Shown one piece after another: positions 6,196 through 7,035 of a stretch of 7,035 nucleotides of DNA. The stretch lies in NCBI GenBank assembly GCA_022712775.1, contig JAFLJZ010000041.1:1-7035 (forward strand). The letters run 5' to 3'. Position 1 is the first letter of the stretch. Each line of letters opens with the position of its first letter. This DNA comes from Sulfurimonas sp. Its GTDB lineage: Bacteria; Campylobacterota; Campylobacteria; Campylobacterales; Sulfurimonadaceae. The notes under the pieces were generated by a model. That model ran no database searches, was not told the origin of the DNA, and was given only the letters and a program-made list of their open reading frames with translations. A program made the position numbers and the translations under genes.

Positions 6196-7035
6196 TTATG
6201 TATCTTTAAATTTATCTCTGATTAGTAAAAAATCATCTAGATTAGTAAAAAATATATCTACAAGGTCTGGATCAAAGTGTTTTCCTTTTTCATCTTTAAA
6301 TAACTGAAAAATATTATCATCACTCCAGGTTTTTTTATAACATCTTTCACTACCTAAGGCATCAAAAACATCTGCTAAAGCTGTAATACGTCCATATATA
6401 TGTATGTTTTTTCCACTAAGAGCATTTGGATATCCGCTTCCATCCCATTTTTCATGATGTTCTATAGCTACAATAGCGGCTGCTTTTAAAATAGGTCTTT
6501 GAGAATGCTTAAGCATTTCATATCCAAGCTCTGAATGTGTTTGCATTACCATCCATTCTTCTTTATTTAGTTTTGTTGGTTTGTTTAAGATTATATCAGG
6601 AATACCTACTTTGCCTATATCATGCATAGGTGAGGCTTCTTTTAACAGTTCGGCTTCTTCCTCTTTCATTCCATAATGTAGAGCAAATAATTTTGAGTAC
6701 TCAGCTACTCTTTTTACATGGTTACCAGTTTCTTTTGAACGACTTTCTCCAATAGCACCCATAGTAAAAACAACTTCTTTTTGAGTTTCTGCAATTTCTT
6801 GAAGTAATTCTCTTTCATATTCGAGTTCTGCTTCTAGTTGTTCTTCTAAAGTATATGTTCTATTAAGAAGACCTCTCCCTTGTTTATCTGCATGCGTAAG
6901 AATACGATCAAGTCTTTCTTTTTCTTTTTCTTGCACTGCAATAGCCGTCATATTTTTAAATAACTGACGATCACTTCGTTTTATAATTAAATTAAATCGA
7001 TGATCCAGTTTTTGCTGTTTTTTTGTTATTTTTAA
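6196..7035 (-). CDS. HD-GYP domain protein, probable cyclic-di-GMP phosphodiesterase, C-terminal part (runs off right edge)
   Basis: HD-GYP proteins hydrolyse the second messenger cyclic-di-GMP and so favour motility over surface growth. The frame has no stop from its end at 6196 up to the window edge, giving 279 visible residues. The first in-frame ATG (6951) has no ribosome binding site, and the 28 codons upstream (including KLDHRFNLIIKRSDRQLF) read like real protein, so I treat it as a partial gene with a missing N-terminal sensor or receiver domain. Numbered from that ATG: a charged coiled-coil linker at about 7-60, RSKETGNHVKRV at 71-82, the metal-binding HDIGKVGIPD at 110-119, and HHEKWDGSGYP at 165-175, the GYP signature. 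FDPDLVDIFF follows near the end. All key residues of an active enzyme appear intact. It lies upstream of ychF on the same strand, 70 bases away. Confidence 0.92.
   Translation of the reverse strand, partial: LKITKKQQKLDHRFNLIIKRSDRQLFKNMTAIAVQEKEKERLDRILTHADKQGRGLLNRTYTLEEQLEAELEYERELLQEIAETQKEVVFTMGAIGESRSKETGNHVKRVAEYSKLFALHYGMKEEEAELLKEASPMHDIGKVGIPDIILNKPTKLNKEEWMVMQTHSELGYEMLKHSQRPILKAAAIVAIEHHEKWDGSGYPNALSGKNIHIYGRITALADVFDALGSERCYKKTWSDDNIFQLFKDEKGKHFDPDLVDIFFTNLDDFLLIRDKFKDT
6220..6260. repeat. Imperfect 20/21-base tandem repeat inside the HD-GYP 3' end
   Basis: GATTAGTAAAAAAT followed by CATCTA (6220-6239) is repeated directly as the same 14 bases followed by ATATCTA (6240-6260). 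Because the units differ by one base, the two copies are read in different frames and encode different residues (parts of VDIFFTNL and of DDFLLI). The encoded tail still looks like the normal end of HD-GYP proteins. Confidence 0.6.

Noticed and set aside
6220..6260. A frame-changing tandem duplication that might have replaced the C terminus of the HD-GYP protein (without one unit the protein would end in VDIFFTNQR).
   Set aside because: The tail actually encoded (FFTNLDDFLLIRDKF) resembles the usual end of HD-GYP proteins as I know them (F-L-x-x-L-D-x-F-L-x-I-R-D-x-x), so the repeat is more likely a coincidence of AT-rich codons than a recent duplication.
1..7035. A novel defence, mobile or biosynthetic system.
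   Set aside because: No nuclease, integrase, transposase, toxin-antitoxin pair, repeat array, tRNA-flanked insertion or sharp base-composition change is visible; the core is conserved housekeeping genes.

Overview
The window is AT-rich and gene-dense, with short intergenic gaps and a lysine/asparagine/isoleucine-rich proteome. Protein similarity recalled from the families (ThiL, TruD, Psd, YchF) points to a Campylobacterota (Epsilonproteobacteria) chromosome, probably a Sulfurimonas- or Arcobacter-like free-living member. In Campylobacter jejuni thiL and truD are also adjacent, which fits. The genus is an inference that I cannot test here. I see no mobile element, CRISPR array, rRNA, tRNA or phage gene.

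Layout. (1) Positions 1-722, minus strand: the 5' two-thirds or so of a two-transmembrane sensor-like protein that starts with TTG and runs off the left edge. (2) Positions 723-800: a short divergent promoter region with overlapping -10-like boxes for both directions. (3) Positions 801-4362, plus strand: a tight four-gene run, thiL (thiamine-monophosphate kinase), truD (tRNA pseudouridine-13 synthase), psd (phosphatidylserine decarboxylase) and an unrecognised all-helical 255-residue protein. The gaps are 9, 12 and 10 bases, so one operon is likely. (4) At 4359-4362 this run meets a convergent gene; both stop codons are built from the same four bases, TTAA. (5) Positions 4359-6125, minus strand: ychF (ribosome-associated OBG-family ATPase/GTPase) followed by an unrecognised 199-residue protein, each with a clear ribosome binding site and a possible promoter of its own. 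(6) Positions 6196-7035, minus strand: the C-terminal part of an HD-GYP protein, a probable cyclic-di-GMP phosphodiesterase. Its reading frame stays open to the right edge, so its N terminus lies outside the window.

Functionally the centre is housekeeping: thiamine pyrophosphate synthesis, tRNA modification, membrane lipid synthesis and a translation-associated NTPase. Signalling genes sit at both edges. The HD-GYP protein is clear. The left-edge protein could be a diguanylate cyclase or a histidine kinase, but its output domain is not in the window. There is no gene-free stretch over 80 bases. I found no strong candidate for an undescribed system. The most open questions are the two unrecognised genes that meet tail to tail and the unusual sensor region at the left edge.
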